From: Rhodothermaceae bacterium
Lineage (GTDB): Bacteria > Bacteroidota > Rhodothermia > Balneolales > Cyclonatronaceae
Reading direction: 5' to 3'
NCBI GenBank assembly: GCA_020201275.1
Contig: JAIVHB010000170.1
Span: 997 to 36,524, forward strand
DNA length: 35,528 bases
Every line of letters starts with the position of its first letter. Position 1 is the first letter of the stretch. The translations under genes and the position numbers were made by a program. Shown piece after piece: positions 24,985 through 33,524 of the stretch. Under the pieces are notes generated by a model. That model was not told where the DNA came from. It made no database searches and saw nothing but the letters and a program-made list of their open reading frames with translations.

Positions 24985-25737
24985 ATGCCACTGATAGACA
25001 TCATCAGTGAGGCCTTCGAGATACCCCAGCTTATCAAAACGAGGCGCATAACCGCATTACTGCCGTTCGATTATCACGAAACGGACCGCCGTTATCCCGT
25101 TCTCTACCTGCAGGATGGCCAGAACCTGTTCGACGACTACGCCCCGTTCGGCAGCTGGGAACTGCGGCGCCAGCTTGCACGGCTTACCGAAAAGAATCTC
25201 GGGAATGTGATTGTGGTGGCCATCGACCATGCCGAGGAGGAGCGGATAGCTGAATTCACTCCTTCGCAGAAAACAAAGCTGGGAGTTGGAGATGGCAAAA
25301 ACTACGCCCGTTTCCTGGCCGAAACGCTGAAGCCATGGATAGATCTGAACTACAGAACACTTCCCGAAGCTGAGCATACCGGAATAGGAGGCAGCTCCAT
25401 GGGCGGCCTCATCAGTATCTATGCGGTTATACAGCATCCGGAATTATACAGCCGGCTTATGATATTCTCGCCATCGTTGTGGGTTAGTCCCTCGTTAACC
25501 AGGCTATTCAATAAGGTTACGCCTGGCTTTTCGGGCAGGATTTACCTGTACGGCGGCCGAAAAGAAGGTGATGAATTGATCACGCTGCTCAACAGCTTCA
25601 AAAACAGCCTCGACCGGAATCCGAACCGGGATTTCATCGAAGTGGAACTGAATATCAGCGACTATGGCGAACACAATGAAAATGCCTGGGGACAGGAATT
25701 TCCCCGTGCACTTGAATGGCTTTATTTCAAACATTGA
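24985..25737 (+). CDS. Alpha/beta-hydrolase esterase (enterochelin-esterase-like, D-family)
   Basis: 250 residues from ATG 24985. An upstream in-frame TTG at 24925 would add 20 residues without family resemblance. The fold starts with RRITALLPFDYHETDRRYPV and LYLQDGQNLFDD, the classic opening of the Fes/IroE-like 'putative esterase' family. The nucleophile elbow is GIGGSSMGGL with S138; the catalytic His is H230 in DYGEHNENAWGQEFPRAL. The acid is probably in the YGGRKEGDE loop near 190-197. No signal peptide, so cytoplasmic. Substrate unknown; siderophore ester hydrolysis is one member activity but no siderophore genes are here. 12 bp separate it from the M17-like gene, suggesting one operon. 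Confidence 0.88.
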   Translation: MPLIDIISEAFEIPQLIKTRRITALLPFDYHETDRRYPVLYLQDGQNLFDDYAPFGSWELRRQLARLTEKNLGNVIVVAIDHAEEERIAEFTPSQKTKLGVGDGKNYARFLAETLKPWIDLNYRTLPEAEHTGIGGSSMGGLISIYAVIQHPELYSRLMIFSPSLWVSPSLTRLFNKVTPGFSGRIYLYGGRKEGDELITLLNSFKNSLDRNPNRDFIEVELNISDYGEHNENAWGQEFPRALEWLYFKH

Positions 25738-25749
25738 ACAAGGTAAACC

Positions 25750-27075
25750 GTGAAAATACGCACTACAACCAAACCCGATGACCTCTCCGGCGACCTGATC
25801 GTTCCGGTAACACCATCAATGGCTCCCCTGGATCAGAATGAGTTGCTTGGCACCCTCACCGGAGGCCATCAGCAGCGGTTTCTGAAAGACCTTGATACGG
25901 GTAAAGGGGAAGTCAGCATCACCTATAATGGCAATAAACGGATCATATTCCTCGGCCTTGGTGATAAACCGGGTTTCGGCTCATATTATGCAGTATTCAG
26001 AAGTTTTTCCCGCAAACACGGTAAAAAACCGGGTAAAACGATATCCCTGTTTCTCGATATACCAAAAGCAGATCACACCGGGTTAGCCGAAGCAGCTGTT
26101 AACGGACTGATTACCGGATCGTACGAAAGCGGCATACTCAAATCAGGCCAGGGTAATGGAAACGGGAATGCATTCGGGGATCCCGGCACCAGGCTGACCG
26201 TTTATTCTGCCCATGCAGGTGAAAAGGGATTCGGGAATGCCTGCAACCACGGGCAGGTAATAGCCGAAACGCAAAAAAGGGTGATGGAGCTCATCAATAT
26301 CCCGTCGAACCGCAAATCCCCCGATTTTATGATCAAATGGGTACAGGAATCGGCGCGGAAATACGATTACCAGGTTGAGGTATTCGACCTTGAACGCATC
26401 CGGAAAGAGGGGATGTCGGCATTGGAGGCGGTAAACAGGGGCAGCGAACACCCGGCTGTCTTTATCGTAATCAGATACAAAGGCAAGAAGGCCGGAAAGG
26501 CTGCAAATATCGGCCTGGTGGGCAAGGGTGTATTGTACGATACCGGCGGTCTTTCCATCAAGCCCACATCCAGTATGCAGTTTATGAAGAGCGACATGTC
26601 GGGTGCGGCCACGGTGATGGGAACCATGGAAGCGGCTGCGCGTCTTAAGCTTCCGGTATCGCTCATGGCGGTGATACCAGTTACCGACAACCTGATCGAT
26701 TCCCGTTCTGTTAAGCCGGGCGACGTTTTCAGCAATGATGATGATCTAGCGGCACAGCTTACAGCAGCGGGAAGCCGGTGCGGGGAGCGTCTCTGGCAGA
26801 TGCCGCTCTGGGAGGAATACCTCGATGAACTGGGCAGCGACGTGGCCGACCTCAGGAATCTTGGTACCAAACCGGTAGGCGGGGCGATTACAGCCGCCAA
26901 ATTCCTGGAACAGTTCATCGGCAGTCATCCATCCTGGGCCCATCTCGATGTGGCCGGAACGGCATTCGGTGATACCGAGTTCGGAAAGCAGAAAAACGCC
27001 ACCGGATTTGGCATCAGACTGCTGCTTACCTTTATTGAAGATGTGGTGAATAAACGGGCTAAACACGCATATTAA
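25750..27075 (+). CDS. M17 leucyl aminopeptidase relative lacking the catalytic core segment
   Basis: 441 residues from a GTG start. The N-terminal domain (1-165) and the metallopeptidase domain are recognisable: metal- and substrate-binding K259 (GKGV), D264 (YDTGG), K271 (IKPTSS) and D282 (KSDMSGAA) are present, as are the C-terminal GERLWQMPLWEEY (345-357), LRNLGTKPVGGAITAAKFL and WAHLDVAGTAF segments. But after RSVKPGDV (residue 326) the chain jumps directly to FSNDDDLAAQL, skipping about 60 residues that in the family carry the NTDAEGRL signature (two metal ligands and the catalytic Arg) and the DLATLTG strand. The deletion is in frame (junction near 26725-26730), so the frame stays open but an active peptidase is not expected. 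It may be an artefact, as three other genes here show similar losses. Confidence 0.88.
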   Translation: MKIRTTTKPDDLSGDLIVPVTPSMAPLDQNELLGTLTGGHQQRFLKDLDTGKGEVSITYNGNKRIIFLGLGDKPGFGSYYAVFRSFSRKHGKKPGKTISLFLDIPKADHTGLAEAAVNGLITGSYESGILKSGQGNGNGNAFGDPGTRLTVYSAHAGEKGFGNACNHGQVIAETQKRVMELINIPSNRKSPDFMIKWVQESARKYDYQVEVFDLERIRKEGMSALEAVNRGSEHPAVFIVIRYKGKKAGKAANIGLVGKGVLYDTGGLSIKPTSSMQFMKSDMSGAATVMGTMEAAARLKLPVSLMAVIPVTDNLIDSRSVKPGDVFSNDDDLAAQLTAAGSRCGERLWQMPLWEEYLDELGSDVADLRNLGTKPVGGAITAAKFLEQFIGSHPSWAHLDVAGTAFGDTEFGKQKNATGFGIRLLLTFIEDVVNKRAKHAY

Positions 27076-27186
27076 ACAATTTACAATACCGCTGTACTGT
27101 GCCCCCCCCATTAATTACATTCTGCAGATTAATACTATGTAATAATCTATTGTCATAAACATGCCAATAAATCAATACGTCCCGCA

Positions 27187-28401
27187 ATGAAAAAACCACT
27201 CACATTCCTGTGCATATCCTTCTACTTCAAGGGCGGGGAATTTCTGAAGGCCTGCAAAGAAGATGGTAACAGGGTATTTCTGCTTACGTCCCGCAAGCTG
27301 GAACATCGTCCGTGGCCGCGTGAATCGATCGATGAGTTATTTTTCATGGATAATATTGAAAACACGCCCGAAAATATCGCCGACATCACCAGGGGGGTGG
27401 CCTGGCTTATGCGCGAAAAGAAAATCGACGCCATTGTTGCTCTCGACGATTTTGATGTGGAAAAGGCCGCATCCGTGCGCGAGGAACTGCGAATTCCGGG
27501 AATGGGCCTCACTACATCGCGCTATTTCCGCGACAAGCTGGCCATGAGGATACAAGCCGATGAGGCGGGTATACGGGTTCCCCGGTTCACATCTCTCTTC
27601 CACAACGCCGACATCAACCGCTTTGCCGATGAGGTGCCGGCACCATGGCTGGTAAAACCACGGGGGGAGGCATCGGCAACCGGCATCAAAAAAGTATACA
27701 ACAAAGAGGAGTTCTGGGATCACATCAACACCCTGGGCGATCGCCGGCACCAGTTTCTTGCAGAACAGTTCCGGCCCGGTGATGTCTACCATTCTGATTC
27801 GCTCATATTCAACGGGGATGTGGCCTTCTGCTGGTCATCAAGGTACCTGAACACTCCTTATGATATCGCCCACCATGCTGGCATTTTCAGGTCGGCAACG
27901 CTCGAACAGGACAGTGACGAGGCAGTAAAACTGCAAAGGCTTAATGCTTCCGTGATGAAGGCATTTGGCATGCGACACAGCGCTTCGCATACCGAGTTCA
28001 TCCTGTCGAAAGAGGACGGCGAGTTTTACTTCCTAGAAACCTCATCACGGGTGGGAGGCGCGCATCTGAGTGTAATGGTGGAGGCCGCCTCCGGCATCAA
28101 CCTTTGGCGTGAATGGGCAAGGATCGAGTCGGCCGTGCGGCGGGGTGAACAATGGACACTGCCGGAACCACGGAAGGATTTCGCCGGCATTCTGATCTCG
28201 CTTGCCCGCTTCGAAGTGCCGGACACTGCGGTATTCGATGCCCCGGAGATTATATGGCGCATGAACGAAAAACACCATGTGGGCATGGTGTTGCGGTCTG
28301 ATAGCCGCGGCCGGATTATGGAGCTGTTAACCGGTTACGCCCAAGTCGTACAACGCGATTTCCACGCCAGCGCACCGATCGGCGACAAACCGTCGGCGTA
28401 A
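27187..28401 (+). CDS. ATP-grasp domain protein
   Basis: 404 residues. A Rossmann-like pre-ATP-grasp domain (1-110, with FLCISFYFKGGEFLKACKED) is followed by the ATP-grasp fold: phosphate loop LVKPRGEASATGIKKV near 155-170, adenine-contact segment FLAEQFRPGDVYHSDSL near 191-207, and metal-binding FYFLETSSRVGGAHL near 280-294 (Glu and the Ser-Arg pair). It resembles biotin-carboxylase-like / carboxylate-amine ligases that join an acid to an amine with ATP. The acceptor is unknown. Cytoplasmic. It follows the M17-like gene after 111 bp and is alone in its unit, so the neighbourhood does not reveal a pathway. Confidence 0.9.
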   Translation: MKKPLTFLCISFYFKGGEFLKACKEDGNRVFLLTSRKLEHRPWPRESIDELFFMDNIENTPENIADITRGVAWLMREKKIDAIVALDDFDVEKAASVREELRIPGMGLTTSRYFRDKLAMRIQADEAGIRVPRFTSLFHNADINRFADEVPAPWLVKPRGEASATGIKKVYNKEEFWDHINTLGDRRHQFLAEQFRPGDVYHSDSLIFNGDVAFCWSSRYLNTPYDIAHHAGIFRSATLEQDSDEAVKLQRLNASVMKAFGMRHSASHTEFILSKEDGEFYFLETSSRVGGAHLSVMVEAASGINLWREWARIESAVRRGEQWTLPEPRKDFAGILISLARFEVPDTAVFDAPEIIWRMNEKHHVGMVLRSDSRGRIMELLTGYAQVVQRDFHASAPIGDKPSA

Positions 28402-28637
28402 TCCCAAATCAGGCCATCAGCAACTTATTTTGCCCAAAAGCAGCAAACACTATTGGGTGGTGACAAAAAATGTGACCGATAGGTGTGATATCGTTTTCAT
28501 AAAAAGTTGTAAACAGACCCCCTAAAAAGTAAAAAAAAGCTGTTTGTAAGATTTATGCCACATAACTGACAGTCATTTCGGGGGGATTTTTGTATTCTGC
28601 GCCTGAATTTATCATTTGCAAACAAAATCCGAAAGTC

Positions 28638-30191
28638 ATGAGAAAACAAGCTTTTACCCTTGTCACCGTTTTTCTGATCACCATCAGTTCAGCCATTGCG
28701 CAGGACCGTGACGCACTGATCCAAAGCATCATGGATGAAGCCAGTAACAATTCACATCTCGAAATGCTGGCCCATGAGCTGCTTGATGTTATTGGTCCAC
28801 GTCTGGTTGGTACCCCCCAGATGCAGCATGCCCACGACTGGGCCGTGTCAACCTTCGAAAGCTGGGGCATATCTGCCCGGAATGAACAATGGGGCGAATG
28901 GCGCGGCTGGGAACGCGGCATAAGCCATATCGTTCTGGTTTACCCGCGGGTGGTATCTCTTGAGGGGATGCAGCTGGCCTGGAGCCCTTCCACACCAGAG
29001 AACGGTGTTACGGCAGGGCTGGTGATTATTCCCGACCCGGAAAACGCGGAGGCATTCAATAGCTGGCTACCAAACGTGGATGGAAAATTTGTGATGATCT
29101 CCATGAACCAGCCAACCGGCCGCCCCGACTACAACTGGGAAGAATTTGCAACGGAAGAGTCGTTCGAAAAGATGAAGTCCCACCGCGACTCGCTGAACAG
29201 TGCCTGGTCAGATCGCATCCGCAAAACGGGACGTAACAATCGTGAACTTGCCCGGGCACTTGAAGAAGCCGGTGCGGCAGGTATCGTTCAGTCGAACTGG
29301 TCGCGAGGATTCGGCACAAACAAGATTTTCGGTGCCAATACCCGAAATGTACCCACCATCGATCTCTCCCTGGAGGATTATGGTATGCTCTACAGAATGG
29401 TTGAAAGCGGTGTTGATCCGCAGATAAGGGTTCGTGCCGAATCGAAAGAGCTGGGTTCTATGCCCGCCTTCAATACGATCGCCGAGATTCCGGGTACTGA
29501 ATTGCCCGGTGAGTATATCATACTTTCAGCCCATTACGACTCTTGGGACGGGGGAACAGGCGCCACCGACAACGGAACGGGATCCATCACCATGATGGAG
29601 GTTGCCCGGATACTTAAAAAAGTCTACCCGAATCCGAAACGGACCATTCTGATTGGCCTGTGGGGCAGTGAGGAGCAGGGGCTTAACGGCTCACGCGCAT
29701 TTGTGGAAGACAACCCCGAAATTGTGGATAACCTTCAGGCCCTGTTCAATCAGGACAACGGCACGGGGCGGGTGGTGAACATCAGCGGTCAGGGCTTTTT
29801 ACACAGTTATGACTTTATAGGCAGATGGCTTGCAGCCGTACCCCGTGAGATCACCGGCGGCATCACCACCACATTCCCCGGCTCGCCCAGTGGTGGTGGT
29901 TCAGATCACGCTTCGTTCGTGGCAGCAGGTGCACCGGCCTTTTTTCTCAGTGCCCTAAGCTGGTCGTACTGGAACTACACCTGGCACACTAACCGCGACA
30001 CCTACGACAAGATTGTGTTCGATGATGTTCGCAACAATGTAATTCTGACCGCTATACTCACCGTTATGGCAAGCGAAGACACCGAGCGCACTCCCCGCGA
30101 CAAACGCGTATTGCCGGTCAATTCGCGCACCGGCGAGCAGATGAACTGGCCCCCGGTTCGATCGCCGAACCGCAGCGGCGGTATGGATTAA
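28638..30191 (+). CDS. Secreted M28-family zinc metallopeptidase
   Basis: 517 residues from ATG 28638, chosen because it gives a clean signal peptide (MRKQAFTLVTVFLITISSAI, cleavage after AQ); a 16-codon upstream extension has no such function. A PA-like insert (~100-270) precedes the M28 catalytic domain. Zinc and catalytic residues visible: H299 and D301 (SAHYDSWDGG), D311 (TDNG), E345-E346 (WGSEEQG), the Asp in LFNQDNGTG and the final His in TWHTNRDTYDK. The site is complete, so an active aminopeptidase or carboxypeptidase in the periplasm or outside the cell is expected. It is convergent with the 5'-nucleotidase gene, with an inverted repeat pair between them. The 236-bp gap upstream holds no gene. 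Confidence 0.94.
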   Translation: MRKQAFTLVTVFLITISSAIAQDRDALIQSIMDEASNNSHLEMLAHELLDVIGPRLVGTPQMQHAHDWAVSTFESWGISARNEQWGEWRGWERGISHIVLVYPRVVSLEGMQLAWSPSTPENGVTAGLVIIPDPENAEAFNSWLPNVDGKFVMISMNQPTGRPDYNWEEFATEESFEKMKSHRDSLNSAWSDRIRKTGRNNRELARALEEAGAAGIVQSNWSRGFGTNKIFGANTRNVPTIDLSLEDYGMLYRMVESGVDPQIRVRAESKELGSMPAFNTIAEIPGTELPGEYIILSAHYDSWDGGTGATDNGTGSITMMEVARILKKVYPNPKRTILIGLWGSEEQGLNGSRAFVEDNPEIVDNLQALFNQDNGTGRVVNISGQGFLHSYDFIGRWLAAVPREITGGITTTFPGSPSGGGSDHASFVAAGAPAFFLSALSWSYWNYTWHTNRDTYDKIVFDDVRNNVILTAILTVMASEDTERTPRDKRVLPVNSRTGEQMNWPPVRSPNRSGGMD

Positions 30192-30200
30192 TCCCCCCCT

Positions 30201-30367
30201 GTTATTCTAAGCGTGGCCTTAGCGTGGCCTGAGCGTAGTCGAAGGGTGGAGTCGAAGGGCGCAAGTTTTTGCGAAGTGGATAAATAATGCCGGGCCCGGC
30301 GCCGCCGGGCCACATCTTCGACTTCACTGCACTGCGCTTCGCTTCGTTCCGTTGCGCTCAGAATGAC
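30201..30367. repeat. Inverted pair of dispersed repeats between convergent genes
   Basis: The left arm runs from GTTATTCTAAGCG to AGTCGAAGGGC and includes two direct copies of GCGTGGCCT; the right arm, inverted, runs from ATCTTCGACTTC to GCTCAGAATGAC. Between them GGCCCGG/CCGGGCC forms a GC-rich hairpin near 30293-30312. The right arm overlaps the 3' end of the nucleotidase gene and encodes its last ~14 residues. Confidence 0.8.
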
Positions 30368-32342
30368 GAGGGGAAGGAAGCTCGCTCCCGGGGCCCTGTG
30401 CTTTTTTCCGCCGGCGCCGCCGGCGGATGAACCATACCAAAACACCGGTTAACACAACCAGCCCTACCAACGGCCACACCCATAGCGGCAAGGTTGTGCG
30501 AATGATCAGCCGCTGGTCTGATACCCTGTAATATTCCGGAATCTCCGGTAGCGCGCCGGAGCCTGTGTCAAGGTCCATCGCGTATGTTAGCACGGCCTGC
30601 CACACCTTCAGTTCATCACCGTTGTTCATGATGATCCGTTCATCCAGATTTGCCGGATTTCCGTTTTCGTCGCGAAGCACAAGGGCCAGGTTAGGAAGCA
30701 TATCGCCCACCATGGGCAGAAAGCCGGCAATGTAGTAATCGGTTATAATGTGAAAAAGCCGGTTACCCCCTTTATTCAGAGGCTCAAAGGAATCCCCCTG
30801 CTGTACACCCTCGCCCGTGTAGCGTTCGGCGCTCAGGATAGCACGTGAGGTTGGCAGGGGCGTACCCACAAAGGGAACCCTCATAAGGATGGCCCGGTCG
30901 GGATCATATACGAGCCTCGTGCCTGAGTATTGAAGATAATAGGTATTTGACAATAGCTCCGAAAGCAGCACCGATATCTCCATCGCCCGCCGCACTTCAT
31001 CCTCCGTCAAATATACAGATACCATGGGATAGCCCGGGTTGCCGTCGAGCCCCGCGCCCAGACCGGTGGTAACAATCAGGTCATAAAAGGTGATTTCACC
31101 CTCCGACCAGGGCGTTTGTCCGGGCACGAGATCTGCCCGGATCACCCCGTTGGCCTGTACGGCCATGTCGACTTTGTGTCCGGTGGCCTCTTCGCCGATA
31201 ATCCGCATGGCATCGGTGATAAAGTTGCCCAGTGCGGTCTCCGTTTTCTGCGGCCCTCTCGGAAGCGTAAAATCCGATGCAGCAACCGTTTGCCGAACAT
31301 CGGTCACGCGGCCATTTGTCAGGCCGGCCACCATATCGTTGAGCATCCGTTCATAGGATGCCACCATTTCCGCTATTTCGGGATCTTCAGGAACCGTATG
31401 GTCGAGTTTTTTCAAAAAAGGCGTTCCGTTCTCTCCGTTCCGGATGTACACCCGGTCCTCATCCCGGTCGTACGACAGTTCCAGCATACCCAGGTAGCGC
31501 AATTCCGATCCTGCCTGCACAATAACCGTGTTCCCCTCCATGACGGGCTCATGCAGGGGCACGTGGGTGTGCCCACCAACGATCACATGAATACCCGGTA
31601 CCTCGCGGGCCATTTCGGCATCCTCGCCCTCGCCGGCATGTGTGATGGCCACAATCACATCAACCCCTTCGGCCTGCAATTCCGCTACAGCCAGCCGGGC
31701 CGTTTCTATGGGATCTTCAAAACCGAACGGATCGGTGAAGGCGGTTACACGGATGGCATCATACCCGATAAGACCGAAATATCCTACCCGCAGCCCGTTT
31801 TCAAGGGTTTTTATGTGGATTTGCTGCAAATCCGCACGGCTCGCCGGATGGTTGTCGGGGATGACGGTATTCGTGGCCAGCAGGGGTGTATGTTCGTGCG
31901 CCTCAGGATATCCGGCCGCCGCGAGATAACGGGCCAGCACATCGGTGTTGTAGTCATATTCGTGGTTGCCAACGGTTATACCGTCGTAGCCCAAAGCCTG
32001 CATCAGTAACAATTCTGGAGCCTGATCGCGGAGCGCCAGCCATCCGAAAGCGGGTCCGCCGATGATGTCGCCGCCGGAAAAAAGCAGTACCGGTTCGCCG
32101 GCCTCCTCCTTTTGCCCCCGGATGATGCCGATCGCTCCGGCAAGCCGGGCAAAACCGCCCACTGCAGGGTTCTCACTATCCGGTTTGTAATCACCCGCCG
32201 GATGGGCGATCAGGTGAGAGTGTTCATCGTTGGTATGGAGAATGGTGAAATGGAGTGGGGATGTACCCTGCTGCGCCTCGGAAGTGGCAACGGCAGTTAT
32301 CAACACAAAAATGGCGAAACATGTGGATTTCATAAGCGGCAA
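30324..32342 (-). CDS. 5'-nucleotidase / UshA-like metallophosphoesterase with C-terminal membrane tail
   Basis: 672 residues; the true start may be Met4 (32333). Signal peptide (MKSTCFAIFVLITAVATSEA). Metallophosphatase domain (~28-330): LHTNDEHSH, FSGGDIIGGP, VGNHEYDYN, ITHAGEGEDAE and VGGHTHVPLH give a complete two-metal site. The 5'-nucleotidase C-terminal domain (~370-600) follows, with TALGNFITDAMR and QANGVIRADL. It should release phosphate from nucleotides outside the inner membrane. Unusually, a membrane helix (LWVWPLVGLVVLTGVLVWFI, ~625-645) and an RRRRRRKK cluster follow, which would anchor the enzyme. The final RHSERNGTKRSAVQ is translated from a dispersed repeat. Confidence 0.93.
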   Translation of the reverse strand: MPLMKSTCFAIFVLITAVATSEAQQGTSPLHFTILHTNDEHSHLIAHPAGDYKPDSENPAVGGFARLAGAIGIIRGQKEEAGEPVLLFSGGDIIGGPAFGWLALRDQAPELLLMQALGYDGITVGNHEYDYNTDVLARYLAAAGYPEAHEHTPLLATNTVIPDNHPASRADLQQIHIKTLENGLRVGYFGLIGYDAIRVTAFTDPFGFEDPIETARLAVAELQAEGVDVIVAITHAGEGEDAEMAREVPGIHVIVGGHTHVPLHEPVMEGNTVIVQAGSELRYLGMLELSYDRDEDRVYIRNGENGTPFLKKLDHTVPEDPEIAEMVASYERMLNDMVAGLTNGRVTDVRQTVAASDFTLPRGPQKTETALGNFITDAMRIIGEEATGHKVDMAVQANGVIRADLVPGQTPWSEGEITFYDLIVTTGLGAGLDGNPGYPMVSVYLTEDEVRRAMEISVLLSELLSNTYYLQYSGTRLVYDPDRAILMRVPFVGTPLPTSRAILSAERYTGEGVQQGDSFEPLNKGGNRLFHIITDYYIAGFLPMVGDMLPNLALVLRDENGNPANLDERIIMNNGDELKVWQAVLTYAMDLDTGSGALPEIPEYYRVSDQRLIIRTTLPLWVWPLVGLVVLTGVLVWFIRRRRRRKKAQGPGSELPSPRHSERNGTKRSAVQ

Positions 32343-32404
32343 AACTGGCTCGGGTTTTTGGTGAAGATAATAACAATTCCACGAATCGGTTTTGTTGGGC
32401 TTTG

Positions 32405-33199
32405 TCAGTCCTGTTCGCTTAATCCGATCATCCAGTTCCTGAAACCGCGGGTGCCGTAATCGGCGATCCCCTCCCGTTTGTAAACGACCTGCCCCTGGCG
32501 TGAGATCACCCAGGTTGTGGGCAGCACAGATCCCTGCAGGGCGTTCGGCATCTGCGTTACCGGAAAATGATACGGCATGCTAAACCCCCGGCGCTCCATG
32601 AAACGGACGGCCAGATCGGGATCCTCATCCACACACAGCATAAGAAAACGGATGTTTTCACGATCTTGCAGGCTGTTGTGGAGTTTTTCGATGGTCGGCA
32701 TCTCGGCCACACATGGCGGACACCACGACGCCCACACATTCACGAAAACCACATCCCCCCGGTAATCAGCCAGACGAAGGGTTTCACCGTCCGACGTCGT
32801 AAAGGTGAAATTGTAATCGCTGTCGGCGAGCAATGGCCCGTCGGTCATCTCCACATTCACTTTTGCGTTGAAGATGCCGGTCCATAGCAACACCCTTTGC
32901 AGGGTTCCGATCACCTCTACATGCAGGCCGGTCAGGTAAAGAGTGCCCGCCACCACGATGATACCAACCCACTCATAGATGGCACGCCTCGTGCCGGATT
33001 TTTTGGTGCTTACATTCTTATCAGGTTTGTTGTTTCCGCGACTATATTTACCGCGATCGTTGTTATCGGGATCCCTGTTGCCGCGATTGTTCATATCAGA
33101 TTCGTTGTGAATGCGACTGTTCTTATCGCGATCGTTGTTATCGCGATCGTTATTATCATGATCGCTGTTTTCAGGATCGTCTTTACTGTTACTGGTCAT
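32405..33199 (-). CDS. TlpA/ResA-like membrane-anchored thioredoxin
   Basis: 264 residues from ATG 33199; a longer frame to 33328 exists but its extra 43 residues look non-coding. A hydrophilic, repetitive N-terminus (Asp/Asn/Arg pentapeptides, ~15-64) precedes a single membrane helix (~77-93, VGIIVVAGTLYLTGL). The periplasmic part is a TlpA-type thioredoxin fold with the redox pair C160-C163 in WASWCPPC and the cis-Pro loop VLPTTWVISRQGQVVYKREG. It probably reduces or maintains thiols on exported proteins or cytochromes c. By topology the repeats are cytoplasmic. No obvious ribosome binding site for either start. It lies upstream of the 5'-nucleotidase gene on the same strand (62 bp), possibly co-transcribed. 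Confidence 0.88.
   Translation of the reverse strand: MTSNSKDDPENSDHDNNDRDNNDRDKNSRIHNESDMNNRGNRDPDNNDRGKYSRGNNKPDKNVSTKKSGTRRAIYEWVGIIVVAGTLYLTGLHVEVIGTLQRVLLWTGIFNAKVNVEMTDGPLLADSDYNFTFTTSDGETLRLADYRGDVVFVNVWASWCPPCVAEMPTIEKLHNSLQDRENIRFLMLCVDEDPDLAVRFMERRGFSMPYHFPVTQMPNALQGSVLPTTWVISRQGQVVYKREGIADYGTRGFRNWMIGLSEQD
33008..33157 (-). repeat. 15-bp in-gene minisatellite encoding DNNDR-type pentapeptides
   Basis: About ten 15-bp units of the type GATAACAACGATCGC encode pentapeptides DNNDR, DNNDR, DKNSR, IHNES, DMNNR, GNRDP, DNNDR, GKYSR, GNNKP, DKNVS in the cytoplasmic N-terminus of the thioredoxin protein. Purity falls along the array, as expected for an ageing tandem repeat. Confidence 0.85.
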
Positions 33200-33524
33200 G
33201 GGATGATGTGATGATGAATTTCCTGTAAAATACGGGTATTGCCACCATTTATTTATATACGGAAGCAACCGGTTCCCGATGCGGTCCGGCTTGAAACTGA
33301 AAATGGCGGTTGCAACCCCAGTGTTCATTCCATTTTAGTGCCGGGGCAGGAAAAGCCGTATTTTACGGCTCGTAAAAAAACAACCCTGCCCGTTATAGAA
33401 TTTTCAAATCCTTAAAAGCGTAATAGTGCTACTTTTAATGCTGTTGCAAACGCTTGTAAAAAACAAGGCTGTCGTAACAAAATCCGGCATTTCCGCATCC
33501 AAATAATCTCCACCCTGTTCATCC

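Noticed and set aside
28584-28614. Promoter upstream of the M28 gene (TTTTTG ... TATCATTTG)
   Set aside because: The -7 element has one base too many between TA and TTTG, so it does not match the consensus used for the tRNA promoter.
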